A stretch of 64,000 nucleotides of DNA, taken from positions 1-64,000 of the forward strand of contig NZ_CABFLY010000004.1 of NCBI RefSeq assembly GCF_901875305.1. Direction: 5' to 3'. Position numbers and translations under genes: made by a program. This document shows, in pieces, positions 39,391 through 47,235 of this stretch (its first letter is position 1; each line of letters begins with the position of its first letter). A model generated the notes under the pieces. It worked only from the letters and a program-made list of their open reading frames with translations. It ran no database searches and had not been told where the DNA came from. This DNA is from Rothia mucilaginosa (lineage in GTDB: Bacteria; Actinomycetota; Actinomycetes; Actinomycetales; Micrococcaceae).

Positions 39391-39975
39391 TTACCCGGCG
39401 GCAACCGCGGCTTTGAGAACCTGCAGTGCGCGTTCCAGCGCCGCGCGGTCGGACGTCAGTATGTCGGCGGTCTGCGCGCTGGTGGTGGCGCCCCCAAAGG
39501 CTGCGTTGTAGTACATGCCGTCGCCCAGAAGTAGCACGGCGCGGGCGATGTGCTCGTCACCGAGCTCGGCGAGGATGAGTGAATGCCAGCCTTCCTGTAC
39601 ACGGGCCAGGGTGCGCTGGGCGAGCTCATTGTTATTCTGTGCCAGGCGGCTGAGGGCGATGAGGGCACGGTCGAAGGGGTTGTTACTCGGGATGGAAGAG
39701 TTGATGTAGTAGGCGCTTGCCCCTTCGGGTGCCTGTGCCATGGTGTCGAAGTCTTCTTCTGCCAGGGTGACGGTGCGTTCGGCGAGTGCCTCAAGCAGTG
39801 CCTTCTTGGAGGAGAAATGGTAGAGCAGTCCGCCCTTGGAGACCTTCGCGGCGGTGGCGACGGCGTCGAGGGTGGCGGCGCGTTCTCCGGTGTGAATCAG
39901 TAGGTTGACGTAGGTGTCGAGGATGTGCTCGCGGGAGTTGTTGGCGCGCTGTTTGCGGTGGTTGGGGGTGATCAT
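39391..39975 (-). CDS. TetR-family repressor
   Basis: A 194-residue TetR-type regulator. The N-terminal helix-turn-helix is clear (REHILDTYVNLLIHTGERA, then TLDAVATAAKVSKGGLLYHF), followed by a variable all-helical ligand domain. It is divergent from the MFS exporter at 40173, with a strong palindrome 22 bases before its own ATG. It therefore probably represses both itself and the pump and releases when a pump substrate binds. No ribosome site precedes the ATG, so its message may be nearly leaderless. Confidence 0.9.
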   Translation of the reverse strand: MITPNHRKQRANNSREHILDTYVNLLIHTGERAATLDAVATAAKVSKGGLLYHFSSKKALLEALAERTVTLAEEDFDTMAQAPEGASAYYINSSIPSNNPFDRALIALSRLAQNNNELAQRTLARVQEGWHSLILAELGDEHIARAVLLLGDGMYYNAAFGGATTSAQTADILTSDRAALERALQVLKAAVAAG

Positions 39976-39997
39976 GGGTACCAGTCTAACCGTTTGA

Positions 39998-40023
39998 AAC
40001 TATACCGTCCAGTTGGTATAGTT
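39998..40023. promoter_or_regulatory. TetR operator
   Basis: Nine-base perfect arms AACTATACC and GGTATAGTT are separated by eight bases (GTCCAGTT), between the divergent TetR and MFS genes. The inner ATACCGTCCAGTTGGTAT resembles QacR/TetR-type sites where a cation or drug pump is controlled. Confidence 0.75.
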
Positions 40024-40172
40024 AATCTTCGTTTGTGGACCCGCCCGGATATCTGAAACCTCCGGGTAAGCCTCAAAACCTCACTAAAAGAACTAGACCA
40101 AAAGATAGACCGAGCTGATGCCTCCGCGTCCACTGCATCAACCGAAACCTTATAGACGCACGAAAACAACCC

Positions 40173-41738
40173 ATGACAGATTACAACCCGCACACCTCGG
40201 CTCTGCCCATCCATGCCCCCGACCAGAAAGCAAAGCGCTGGGCCGCCCTCGGCGTGCTCATGCTTCCGGTGCTCCTGGTTTCCATCGACAACACGGTGCT
40301 CGCCTTCGCCGTGCCCGCCATCGCTAAAGCGTTGAGCCCCTCCTCCGCGGAACAGCTGTGGATTGTTGACTCTTACCCGCTGGTGCTCTCCGCCCTGCTC
40401 GTGCCTATGGGCACTATTGGTGACCGCATCGGCCGCCGTAAGCTGTTGCTCATTGGTTCGACCGGCTTCGCGGTCATCTCCGCGCTCGCGGCGTTCGCGC
40501 CCTCCGCGCTGATGCTTGTGGTTGCCCGTGCCCTGGTCGGTATTTTCGGTGCCATGCTCATGCCGGCAACCCTGTCGATTATTCGCAACATTTTCGTGGA
40601 TGCGAACGAGCGCCGAACCGCTATTGCTGTGTGGGCAGGTGGCTTCTCCGCCGGTGCGGCGCTGGGCCCGATTGTGGGTGGCTTCCTGCTGGAGCACTTC
40701 GATTGGGGTTCGGTGTTCCTGCTGGCAGTACCGATTCTGATTCCTCTGCTGATTCTTGCCCCGATTATAGTTCCCGAGTCGAAGGACCCGAACCCCAGCC
40801 CGGTGGACCCGCTGAGTATCCTGCTGATTATGGTTGGCATGACCGGCATTACCTTCGGCCTGACTCACACCTCCGAAAGCGGTTTCGACGCGGTCGCTAT
40901 CGGCTCGATTCTGGTGGGCCTGATCTTTATCGCCCTGTTCGTGCTACGCCAGCTCAACCGTGAAAAGAACGATATTCAGCCCATGCTGGATGTGCGTCTC
41001 TTCCGCAACACCGTGTTCACCGGTGCGATTACCGCAAACCTCGTTTCGATGATGGTGGATGTCGGCTTCATCTACTTCGTCTCCCAGCACCTGCAGCTGG
41101 TCTCAGGCCTGGCACCCATGTACGCCGGTATCCTGATGATTCCCGGCACCATTGCGACTATCATCGCTGGCCTGGTGATTGTGCGCGTCGCGCCTCACTT
41201 CCACCCGGCGCAGATTGTGTCCTTTGGTTTGCTGCTGAATGGTGCCGCGTTTGCGGTGCTCTCTGTCCTTGGCGCGCACAGCGACGCGGTCATTATCCTG
41301 ATCTTCATCGTGCTCGGTACCGGTATCGGTATTTCCCAGACCATCTCGAACGACCTGATGCTCTCTAGCGTACCGCCGCGTAAGGCGGGTGCGGCATCTG
41401 CGATTTCTGAGACCTCCTACGAGATGGGTGCGGTGCTCGGTACCGTCATCATCGGTGGTATGCTCACCGCCGTCTACCGCGCGAACGTGGTCGTACCCTC
41501 CGGTCTGGATGAGTCTCTCACCAACCACGCCCACGAAACCCTCGGCGGTGCCGTGACGGTTGCAAGCCACGTGGGCGGTGAGCAGGCAAACCAGCTGCTC
41601 TCCTCCGCGTTCGCCGCCTTCGACTCCGGCGTGGTGTCTAGCTCCGCGTTCAGCGCCGCGCTCATGGGTGTTATGGCTGTTATCAGCTACCTTATGATTC
41701 GCAAGGCACCCCGTGAGATGAAGCCCGCTGAGCACTAA
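40173..41738 (+). CDS. MFS drug exporter, DHA2 (14-helix) family
   Basis: Drug:proton antiporter of 521 residues with about 14 helices. Motif A is present after helix 2 (MGTIGDRIGRRKLLLIG), motif B in helix 4 (LVVARALVGIFGAMLMPATLS), and motif C-like GGFSAGAALGPIVGGFLLEH in helix 5; D in helix 1 (VSIDNTVLAFAVPAI) is the conserved cation-recognition residue. Closest in type to EmrB/QacA/SmvA pumps for lipophilic cations and antiseptics. Control by the adjacent TetR protein through the palindrome at 39998-40023 is very likely. The ATG at 40173 has a poor ribosome site; no better start is near. Confidence 0.9.
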   Translation: MTDYNPHTSALPIHAPDQKAKRWAALGVLMLPVLLVSIDNTVLAFAVPAIAKALSPSSAEQLWIVDSYPLVLSALLVPMGTIGDRIGRRKLLLIGSTGFAVISALAAFAPSALMLVVARALVGIFGAMLMPATLSIIRNIFVDANERRTAIAVWAGGFSAGAALGPIVGGFLLEHFDWGSVFLLAVPILIPLLILAPIIVPESKDPNPSPVDPLSILLIMVGMTGITFGLTHTSESGFDAVAIGSILVGLIFIALFVLRQLNREKNDIQPMLDVRLFRNTVFTGAITANLVSMMVDVGFIYFVSQHLQLVSGLAPMYAGILMIPGTIATIIAGLVIVRVAPHFHPAQIVSFGLLLNGAAFAVLSVLGAHSDAVIILIFIVLGTGIGISQTISNDLMLSSVPPRKAGAASAISETSYEMGAVLGTVIIGGMLTAVYRANVVVPSGLDESLTNHAHETLGGAVTVASHVGGEQANQLLSSAFAAFDSGVVSSSAFSAALMGVMAVISYLMIRKAPREMKPAEH

Positions 41739-41768
41739 ACCACATATTGCACCCGTTCGTCATGGGTC

Positions 41769-41811
41769 CGCCGCCCGCCTCGGCCTTCTTCGGAAACCGG
41801 CGCGGGCGGCG
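41769..41811 (+). terminator. Terminator after the MFS exporter
   Basis: Ten-base-pair perfect G+C stem (41769-41778 with 41802-41811) and an inner GG/CC-rich pairing, 31 bases after the MFS stop. No long T run follows. Confidence 0.6.
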
Positions 41812-41992
41812 CTGCATTACCCGGCTGTGCCACCCCAGCGTGCGGATTCCCAGACCAGGCCCAGCCGGTCACAGGTGCGGGTGGTACGGTAGAACCCAGA
41901 AGATATTGCACCCGAGGCAACGCCCGGGCCGTGCTTACACGGCACCATGAGCGACCGACCCCCGGTACACGCGTTCAATGAGAAAGGCCCGC

Positions 41993-43321
41993 ATGGGACT
42001 CAAAGACTGGATAGCACCCTTCATCACCCTGCTAATCGGTGCCAGCACCATCTTCATCTCCTATAAAAACTACCAGGCGCAGGCGGCAGCAAAACCCTCC
42101 GAACTGGCACGACTGGAGCTGTGGAGTAAACTCCTCAACGAAGCCGGCATGGAAATCAGCACCCTGCCGCCCACCGACGAACTGACCTCCGACCAGCGCG
42201 TCGTCCTAGAGAACTACCGGGTCTTCCTCAAGCGTGCCTCCCTCGAATCGAAACTGCGTAAGGTCGGCATCGACAGCAACCGCATCTTCAGCCTGCTCAT
42301 GAAGCGCGCCCACTCCTCAGTCAAACCCACCCCCATCCAGATGGGCGACTCGATTAGCTACTACCGCCTGATTCTGCGTGCCCTGCTGTACATTTGGGTA
42401 CCGCTGGCCGTGGTGTTCATCGGCGTGCCCATCATCGTGGTCACCATCGCCTACCTGGTGGGTCTCTTCACAAACCACCGTGGCGAATGGACCGAGTACG
42501 CTCTCTCTCCGCTGGCCGTTGTGCTTCTCGTCCTGGGTGTGGCCGCCGTGGGCGTCCTCATCTTCCTGCAGAACCGCGTCATCTCGGCCATTATCGCGAA
42601 CAACGTGTACTTCTACTTCTGGGACATTTACGGCTCCAAGAAGAACTCCCGCGACTCGGCCCACGCCTACAGCGAGCGCCTGGCGGCTAAAACCTACGCC
42701 GACCAGCTGTTCCTCGGCCAGCAGGAGTTCGCCCAGCAATTCCGCGAAAACATGTACATGGCCGGTATTCAGGAGATTGACGAGTACCCGCGCGTGCTCA
42801 GCGATAGCGTGATGCTGCCGCACAACTACCGCGTGGTCAAGACGTACGAAGAGGAGGACCGCATCGACCGCTTCGTAAACTGGGTGCGCTCCAAGATTGG
42901 CTTCGAAAAACTAAACCCCCGCGTCATCTACTCCCTGGAACGCAAAGACCAGGCACAGAAGAACCCGAACGAGCAGGTAGTGCTGGCCGGAGATGAGGCC
43001 CCGGAACGGCCCGCAAAGCGGTTCCGCCGCCGCGCCCGCAACGAGACCGAACCCGCCGAGGCGAAGGACGCTAAGACTGCGGACGTTGAGACGGTTGAGG
43101 CGCATAAGGCCGGAGGGAAGGCAGAAGGCACGCACGCCTCCGAGACAAAACCCGACGAAAAGAACGACGCGAAGCCCGAACGAGCAGAAACCGAAAAAAC
43201 CGCCAAATCCACCGCCGAAAAGCCTGGTGACAACAACTCCACCACCAATAACCCCGCGGACAAAAACACCACCGCAGACAATACAGACAATCTTGACACC
43301 CCCGAACACCACTCGGCCTAA
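41993..43321 (+). CDS. Membrane protein with long charged C-terminal tail, unknown function
   Basis: A 442-residue protein I do not recognise. It has an N-terminal helix (about 6-25), then a polar, mostly helical segment, two close helices (about 132-160 and 168-195), and a soluble domain (~195-320). After ~330 comes a 110-residue low-complexity tail of alternating E, K, A, D and T (for example AEAKDAKTADVETVEAHKAG) ending in N/T-rich sequence. The tail is presumably unstructured and may bind other proteins or the wall. ATG 41993 is preceded by AGAAAGG; an ATG five codons earlier is less well placed. It stands alone between the MFS gene and a double terminator hairpin. Confidence 0.65.
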   Translation: MGLKDWIAPFITLLIGASTIFISYKNYQAQAAAKPSELARLELWSKLLNEAGMEISTLPPTDELTSDQRVVLENYRVFLKRASLESKLRKVGIDSNRIFSLLMKRAHSSVKPTPIQMGDSISYYRLILRALLYIWVPLAVVFIGVPIIVVTIAYLVGLFTNHRGEWTEYALSPLAVVLLVLGVAAVGVLIFLQNRVISAIIANNVYFYFWDIYGSKKNSRDSAHAYSERLAAKTYADQLFLGQQEFAQQFRENMYMAGIQEIDEYPRVLSDSVMLPHNYRVVKTYEEEDRIDRFVNWVRSKIGFEKLNPRVIYSLERKDQAQKNPNEQVVLAGDEAPERPAKRFRRRARNETEPAEAKDAKTADVETVEAHKAGGKAEGTHASETKPDEKNDAKPERAETEKTAKSTAEKPGDNNSTTNNPADKNTTADNTDNLDTPEHHSA

Positions 43322-43340
43322 ACGCCAGCGGGGAAACAAG

Positions 43341-43393
43341 AAAAGGGTCGCAGCTTACGGTGCACCAATGAACCGTAAGCGTACGACCCTTTT
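43341..43393 (+). terminator. Terminator after the charged-tail membrane protein
   Basis: An outer stem of ten pairs (43341-43350 with 43384-43393) and an inner stem of nine (43353-43361 with 43372-43380), with the 3' arm ending in TTTT. It lies 20 bases after the stop. Confidence 0.85.
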
Positions 43394-43449
43394 CTTTACC
43401 CTTCGAGGGCAGGCAGAATCGGAGGTACCACCCACCCAAGAAGAGCTAA

Positions 43450-43616
43450 ATGATGCGCCCCTCCACCAGCAGTAGAGGTTGCCTTATAGAAGAACCCGCT
43501 GAACGGGTCGGCAGAGCGCCTGGTAGAGGGCGCATCACGCTATAGAATATGCCTCCCCTAAGGGGGATAATTCGCTCGTCGGGTGGAATCTACCCTCTCC
43601 CACCCGGCGAGCGAAC
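43450..43616. repeat. Two large consecutive hairpins in a gene-free gap
   Basis: First hairpin: TGATGCGCCC (from 43451) pairs with GGGCGCATCA (ending near 43540), and the pairing continues through CTCCACCAG/CTGGTAGAG. Inside, ACCCG/CGGGT and GTTGCC/GGCAG stems follow. Second hairpin: TTCGCTCGTCGGGTGG (from ~43571) pairs with CCACCCGGCGAGCGAA (to ~43616). No protein or tRNA fits. They could be a structured RNA, a decayed mobile element end, or tandem terminators. Confidence 0.5.
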
Positions 43617-43724
43617 GATGGAGATACTTCTAGCATACTGAAAATATCCCCTCCGAAATCCTTCGCTCGGTGATTCTTTACACCACGAGGAACCTCGGGT
43701 AGCGGTATATGAGCTTACCGCAGT

Positions 43725-44061
43725 CTATGCCGCAACCTCGGGGTTACGGGAAATAACAACCTTCACCACGTTGTGCTCAGCGGCGTGGGTGAACAGGTCG
43801 TAGGCTTCCTCGAACTGGTCGAAAGTGAAGTGGTGGGTTGCCATCGCCTTAGCGTTCAGGCGACCCGAGCGGACCATGTTCAGCAGGTTACCGACAGTGT
43901 TGCAGTTGACCAGACCCATGTTGATGCTCACGTTCGAAATCCACATGGTGTTAAGTGGTATCGACGCGAGCGATAACGTCCGTGGGCTCAAGGATGGTGG
44001 GGTTCGGGACTTCATCCCAAGCGCCCTTCTGGTCGGGGCCGTGGTACACATACGCCTTCAT
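43725..44061 (-). pseudogene. Alcohol dehydrogenase remnant with large internal deletion
   Basis: Reading from ATG 44061 gives the N-terminus of a zinc-type alcohol dehydrogenase (MKAYVYHGPDQKGAWDEV ... DVIARVDTT) that stops after 36 codons. In another frame directly afterwards comes the family C-terminus, from 'LNTMWISNVSINMGLVN' to 'NVVKVVISRNPEVAA' and a TAG stop at 43725. The ~240 residues between, with both zinc sites and the nucleotide-binding fold, are missing and the frame has shifted. The ATG still has GGAG upstream, so the short peptide might be translated, but no enzyme can result. Confidence 0.85.
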
Positions 44062-44262
44062 GATGACTCCTTCGTTGAAGCTCTAATGAGGGTACAGTGG
44101 CTGAGTAATCACCGCCTGTATCAACCTATAAGGAATATTTGATAGGTTGTACTTTCATTAAACCCGATATGTTGAATTAAGCGCTTATATTACGCGGAGT
44201 GTATCTTTTGGTTCTTTAAACATAAACGTAATTCGATTTAGGTACATAAGACCTGTAGAAAA
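44062..44262. other. A+T-rich gap between ADH remnant and transporter terminator
   Basis: About 200 bases, visibly richer in A+T than the neighbours. It should contain the old promoter of the alcohol dehydrogenase remnant. I see no gene or clear repeat in it. Confidence 0.5.
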
Positions 44263-44305
44263 GCACGAGGCGCACCCCCCAAAAAATGGGGGATGCGCCT
44301 CGTGC
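44263..44305 (-). terminator. Terminator of the anchored-repeat ABC transporter operon
   Basis: Stem of about 17 pairs with one bulge (44263-44279 with 44288-44305), followed on the minus strand by TTTTCT. It lies about 30 bases after the permease stop. Confidence 0.85.
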
Positions 44306-44337
44306 GTTTAATCAAGAAAAGTTGGGTTGAGCTGGGT

Positions 44338-45192
44338 TTAATTCTTCAACTGGGCACGCGCTCGCGAACGAATCGCCGTCACCGCCCACACCAACACGAA
44401 AGCCGCCACCATCGACAGCACAATCGTGCCACCGGTCGGCAGGTTAAACGCCCAGGACAGGTACAGGCCGACCACCGAACAGATACCGCCAAACACCGGC
44501 GAGAACACCATCATCGACCCCAGTCGGCGGCAGGCCAGTCGCGCAGCCGACGCCGGAATCACCAGAAGCGCCAACACCAGCACATTACCGAGCGTCTGCA
44601 AACCCAGCACCACAGAAATGGTCACCAGAACGTACAGCACAATATCCAGGGCGAGCACCGGCAGGCCCATCGCGCGAGCACTCTCACGGTCCAGGCTGAC
44701 CGTCACAACCTGACGGTGGAACAGCCACAACACCAGTAGGATCACGGCACCCATAATCGCGGCATTAGTAATGTCCTCATTCGAAACACCCACAATTGAG
44801 CCGAACAAGAAATCCTGCACCGACCCCGAATAGCCAGGCGCCAAAGAAATAATCACAATACCCAACGCAAAAGATGCCGCAAAGAAAATACCAATCACGG
44901 AATCCTCACGCAGCCGCTGATTCTGACTAAAAATAGCCACCAGAATAGCCGTCACCACGCCCGCGGCCAGGCCACCCACCATCAGGTTGCCGCCCAGCAC
45001 GAACGCCACCGCAAGACCCGGGAACACCGAGTGAGCCACCGCATCGCCAATGAAGACCATGCCGCGCATCAGCACATGGCAACCCACCACACCGGTAACC
45101 ACCGACGCGAGCAGTACCGCCGCCAGGGCGCGCGGAAGGAACGCCAGCGACGGGTTGAACAGGTCGGCAATAAAATCGAGAGGAGTAATCAA
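44338..45192 (-). CDS. Anchored-repeat-type ABC transporter, permease
   Basis: Membrane subunit of a metal-type (ZnuB/MntB family) ABC importer, 284 residues and about eight or nine helices. 'MRGMVFIGDAVAHSVFPGLAVAFVLGG' is the conserved GD.xxHSxxPG helix of the family, and 'LGLQTLGNVLVLALLVIPASAARL' is the typical late segment. The start is TTG at 45192, whose TTGA overlaps the ATPase stop by four bases. Together with the downstream-named repeat proteins it matches the 'anchored repeat' transporter class of actinobacteria. The substrate is probably a divalent metal such as zinc or manganese, inferred from the family. Confidence 0.85.
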   Translation of the reverse strand: MITPLDFIADLFNPSLAFLPRALAAVLLASVVTGVVGCHVLMRGMVFIGDAVAHSVFPGLAVAFVLGGNLMVGGLAAGVVTAILVAIFSQNQRLREDSVIGIFFAASFALGIVIISLAPGYSGSVQDFLFGSIVGVSNEDITNAAIMGAVILLVLWLFHRQVVTVSLDRESARAMGLPVLALDIVLYVLVTISVVLGLQTLGNVLVLALLVIPASAARLACRRLGSMMVFSPVFGGICSVVGLYLSWAFNLPTGGTIVLSMVAAFVLVWAVTAIRSRARAQLKN

Positions 45193-46076
45193 CGGGCACC
45201 CCCGGTAGAAACAGAATCAGCGTGGGCGGGGGAAGAAGCGCAGGAATCCGGCAGCTCGTGGCCGTACTCATCCAACGCACGACCGGCACAGGTGAAGCCC
45301 GTGCGGGCGTGACCCTGCGCCTCCTCAATGTCGTGACCGTGCAACCACGTATGCAGCTGCTCCAGACTAAAGGACGCTGCCGGGCCATCCAGGTGAATAT
45401 TGCCGCGCACGCCGCACAGACGCGAACAGGACTCGCGCGCCGCCAGCATGTCGTGCGTGGACATCAGAATCGTGATGCCCTCGTCCGCCAACTCACGGTA
45501 CAGGCGGGTCAGAGTGGTCTGAGTCGGGGCGTCCACGCCCGTGAACGGCTCGTCCAGCAACAGCAGGGAGGGGCCGGCCGCCAGCGCGCGCGCAAGTAGC
45601 ACCCTCTGCCGCTGGCCACCGGAAAGCTCAGCGATGGAGGCGTCCTGCAGGTGCAGAACATCGGTGCGTTCCATCGCCGAAAAAACCTGCACCCAGTCCT
45701 TCTTCGCCGGGCGGCGGAAGAACCCAATCTCACGCACGCGGCCGGTCATCACCGTGTCCTTGACGGTCAGCGGAAAATCCCACTGGAACTGGTGCTTCTG
45801 CGGCACGTAACCGATGTGCGCACGCGCCGCGCGGGGCGATTTACCCAACACGCGAACCTGGCCGGACGCCGGGCGAATCAGACCCAAAATGGTACGCAAC
45901 AGCGTGGTCTTACCGGCGCCATTAGCACCAATCAGACCCGCAAACTCGCCCCGCTCCAAGGTCAGGGACAGATCCTTGAGGATGGAACGGCGCGCGTAGC
46001 CGGCGTACAGGTTTGAAATTTCGAGGACGGGCTCAGTGCTCGCTGCCTTAGCGCCCGAGGTTACCGACGCGCTCAC
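45189..46076 (-). CDS. Anchored-repeat-type ABC transporter, ATPase
   Basis: A 295-residue ATP-binding subunit. Walker A is GANGAGKTT, the Q-loop region 'GYVPQKHQFQWDFP', signature LSGGQRQRVLLARALA, Walker B LLLLDEPFTGVD, and switch His in 'ILMSTHDM'. It belongs to the zinc/manganese ABC family. The start is GTG 46076, overlapping the upstream gene by four bases (GTGA), and its own stop overlaps the permease. The C-terminal ~50 residues carry extra Cys and His residues (TCAGR, CASSPAHAD), possibly metal-responsive. Confidence 0.88.
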   Translation of the reverse strand: MSASVTSGAKAASTEPVLEISNLYAGYARRSILKDLSLTLERGEFAGLIGANGAGKTTLLRTILGLIRPASGQVRVLGKSPRAARAHIGYVPQKHQFQWDFPLTVKDTVMTGRVREIGFFRRPAKKDWVQVFSAMERTDVLHLQDASIAELSGGQRQRVLLARALAAGPSLLLLDEPFTGVDAPTQTTLTRLYRELADEGITILMSTHDMLAARESCSRLCGVRGNIHLDGPAASFSLEQLHTWLHGHDIEEAQGHARTGFTCAGRALDEYGHELPDSCASSPAHADSVSTGGAR

Positions 46077-47140
46077 GAACGGTCACCGCGCACTTCATCC
46101 AGTGCCTCACGCTGCGCGGAGGAGCGGCGACGGAACGAAAGGAACGCGCCCACGGCAATCACAGCTGCCACGCCTGCGGCAATAGCACCCCAGGAAATCG
46201 TGAACTCAGCACGGAAACCGCTCTGGTCACTCGCCGCGGCGGCAGACGAAGAACCGGACGCCTGCGCGCCGGATGCCTGAGAAGTAGAAGAAGCCGAACC
46301 CGAGGATGCAGAACCCGCCGAACCGCGCGCCTGCGCCTCCATCGCGTACAGGGTATCGGCGCTCGCAGAATCACCCACCGCAAACTTCAGGTAGCGGGTA
46401 TCGGAAACAGTCGAGCCGTCAGAGAGCTCGGCGCTCGCGGTGATCTTCAACAGGTACTCACCGGGGGCGGTGAACACCCAGTTCGCGTGGGTGTGAGTGT
46501 TCTTCTCAACCCACAGCTTCTGCGGCTCACTCTTGGTCGAGGACCACAGCACCTGCGGTGCCGAGAAGTTGCCGTTCTCCAGGTACAGGCTGAATGTGCC
46601 GGGGCCGCTCACCTGCTCCAGGGTCAGGTTCACGCCGCGGTTCAGTTTGGACACCAGCTGCGGATCCTGCGTGTTCCAACCGGGCCAAATCACGCCCTTA
46701 GTTTCGGTCTGCGGAATCACGTACACCTTCGAGCCGGCGGGCGCGCCCACGAAGGAGTAGCGCGGGTCGTTCGGCACCTCAAGGATCGCCTTATCGCTAC
46801 CGCGGTAGATGACCTCGTCCAGGCTACGCCAGACGGGGCTCTCGCCGTGGTCGTCGTGGAGCATGAGCTCAAACTTGCCGTTGTTGAAGCGCGGGCCCAT
46901 ATCCACGTGGCCGGCGGAGATTTCGGTGCGGCCGGATGCGACCGGCTGCTCCGCCGACAGGGTCTGGGTGAGGGCGCGCTCGCCGCGGCTCAGGTTGCTG
47001 TCGCTCGGCTGTGCGGAGGTGCTCTCGGTGGTTGCTGGGCTGGTCTCCGCGTGGGCCACACCCAGGGGTGCGAGCATGAGGCTGGCGCCCAGAACCAGAG
47101 CGGACAGGCTACGAGAAGAGCGGGTGGTTGAGTTCATCAT
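46073..47140 (-). CDS. Membrane-anchored surface protein with one anchored-repeat domain
   Basis: A 355-residue exported protein: Sec signal peptide (MMNSTTRSSRSLSALVLGAS to A-H-A), one actinobacterial surface-anchored repeat (about 75-260), a Ser/Ala/Gly-rich stalk (~270-305), and a C-terminal helix followed by R-R-R without an LPXTG motif. The repeat shows the family features 'GHVDMGPRFNNG', 'VIPQTETKGVIWPGWNTQDP' and 'HTHANWVFTAPGEYLLKITA'. It is in the transporter operon, sharing four bases with the ATPase gene. The paired histidines (H-T-H) suggest a metal or heme ligand, not proven. AAGGAAG lies before the ATG. Confidence 0.82.
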   Translation of the reverse strand: MMNSTTRSSRSLSALVLGASLMLAPLGVAHAETSPATTESTSAQPSDSNLSRGERALTQTLSAEQPVASGRTEISAGHVDMGPRFNNGKFELMLHDDHGESPVWRSLDEVIYRGSDKAILEVPNDPRYSFVGAPAGSKVYVIPQTETKGVIWPGWNTQDPQLVSKLNRGVNLTLEQVSGPGTFSLYLENGNFSAPQVLWSSTKSEPQKLWVEKNTHTHANWVFTAPGEYLLKITASAELSDGSTVSDTRYLKFAVGDSASADTLYAMEAQARGSAGSASSGSASSTSQASGAQASGSSSAAAASDQSGFRAEFTISWGAIAAGVAAVIAVGAFLSFRRRSSAQREALDEVRGDRS

Positions 47141-47235
47141 GAGGACTTCCTTGAATCATGACCGAAACTGTGTATGAAAGATTATCTATATACTGATATG
47201 GCTATATTAGCTTGCGAGAGGCTTAAAAAATCGGG

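Noticed and set aside
43450..43543. tRNA-like gene in the branched hairpin
   Set aside because: The outer stem is too long and there is no T-loop (GGTTCGA-type) or usable anticodon arm on either strand.
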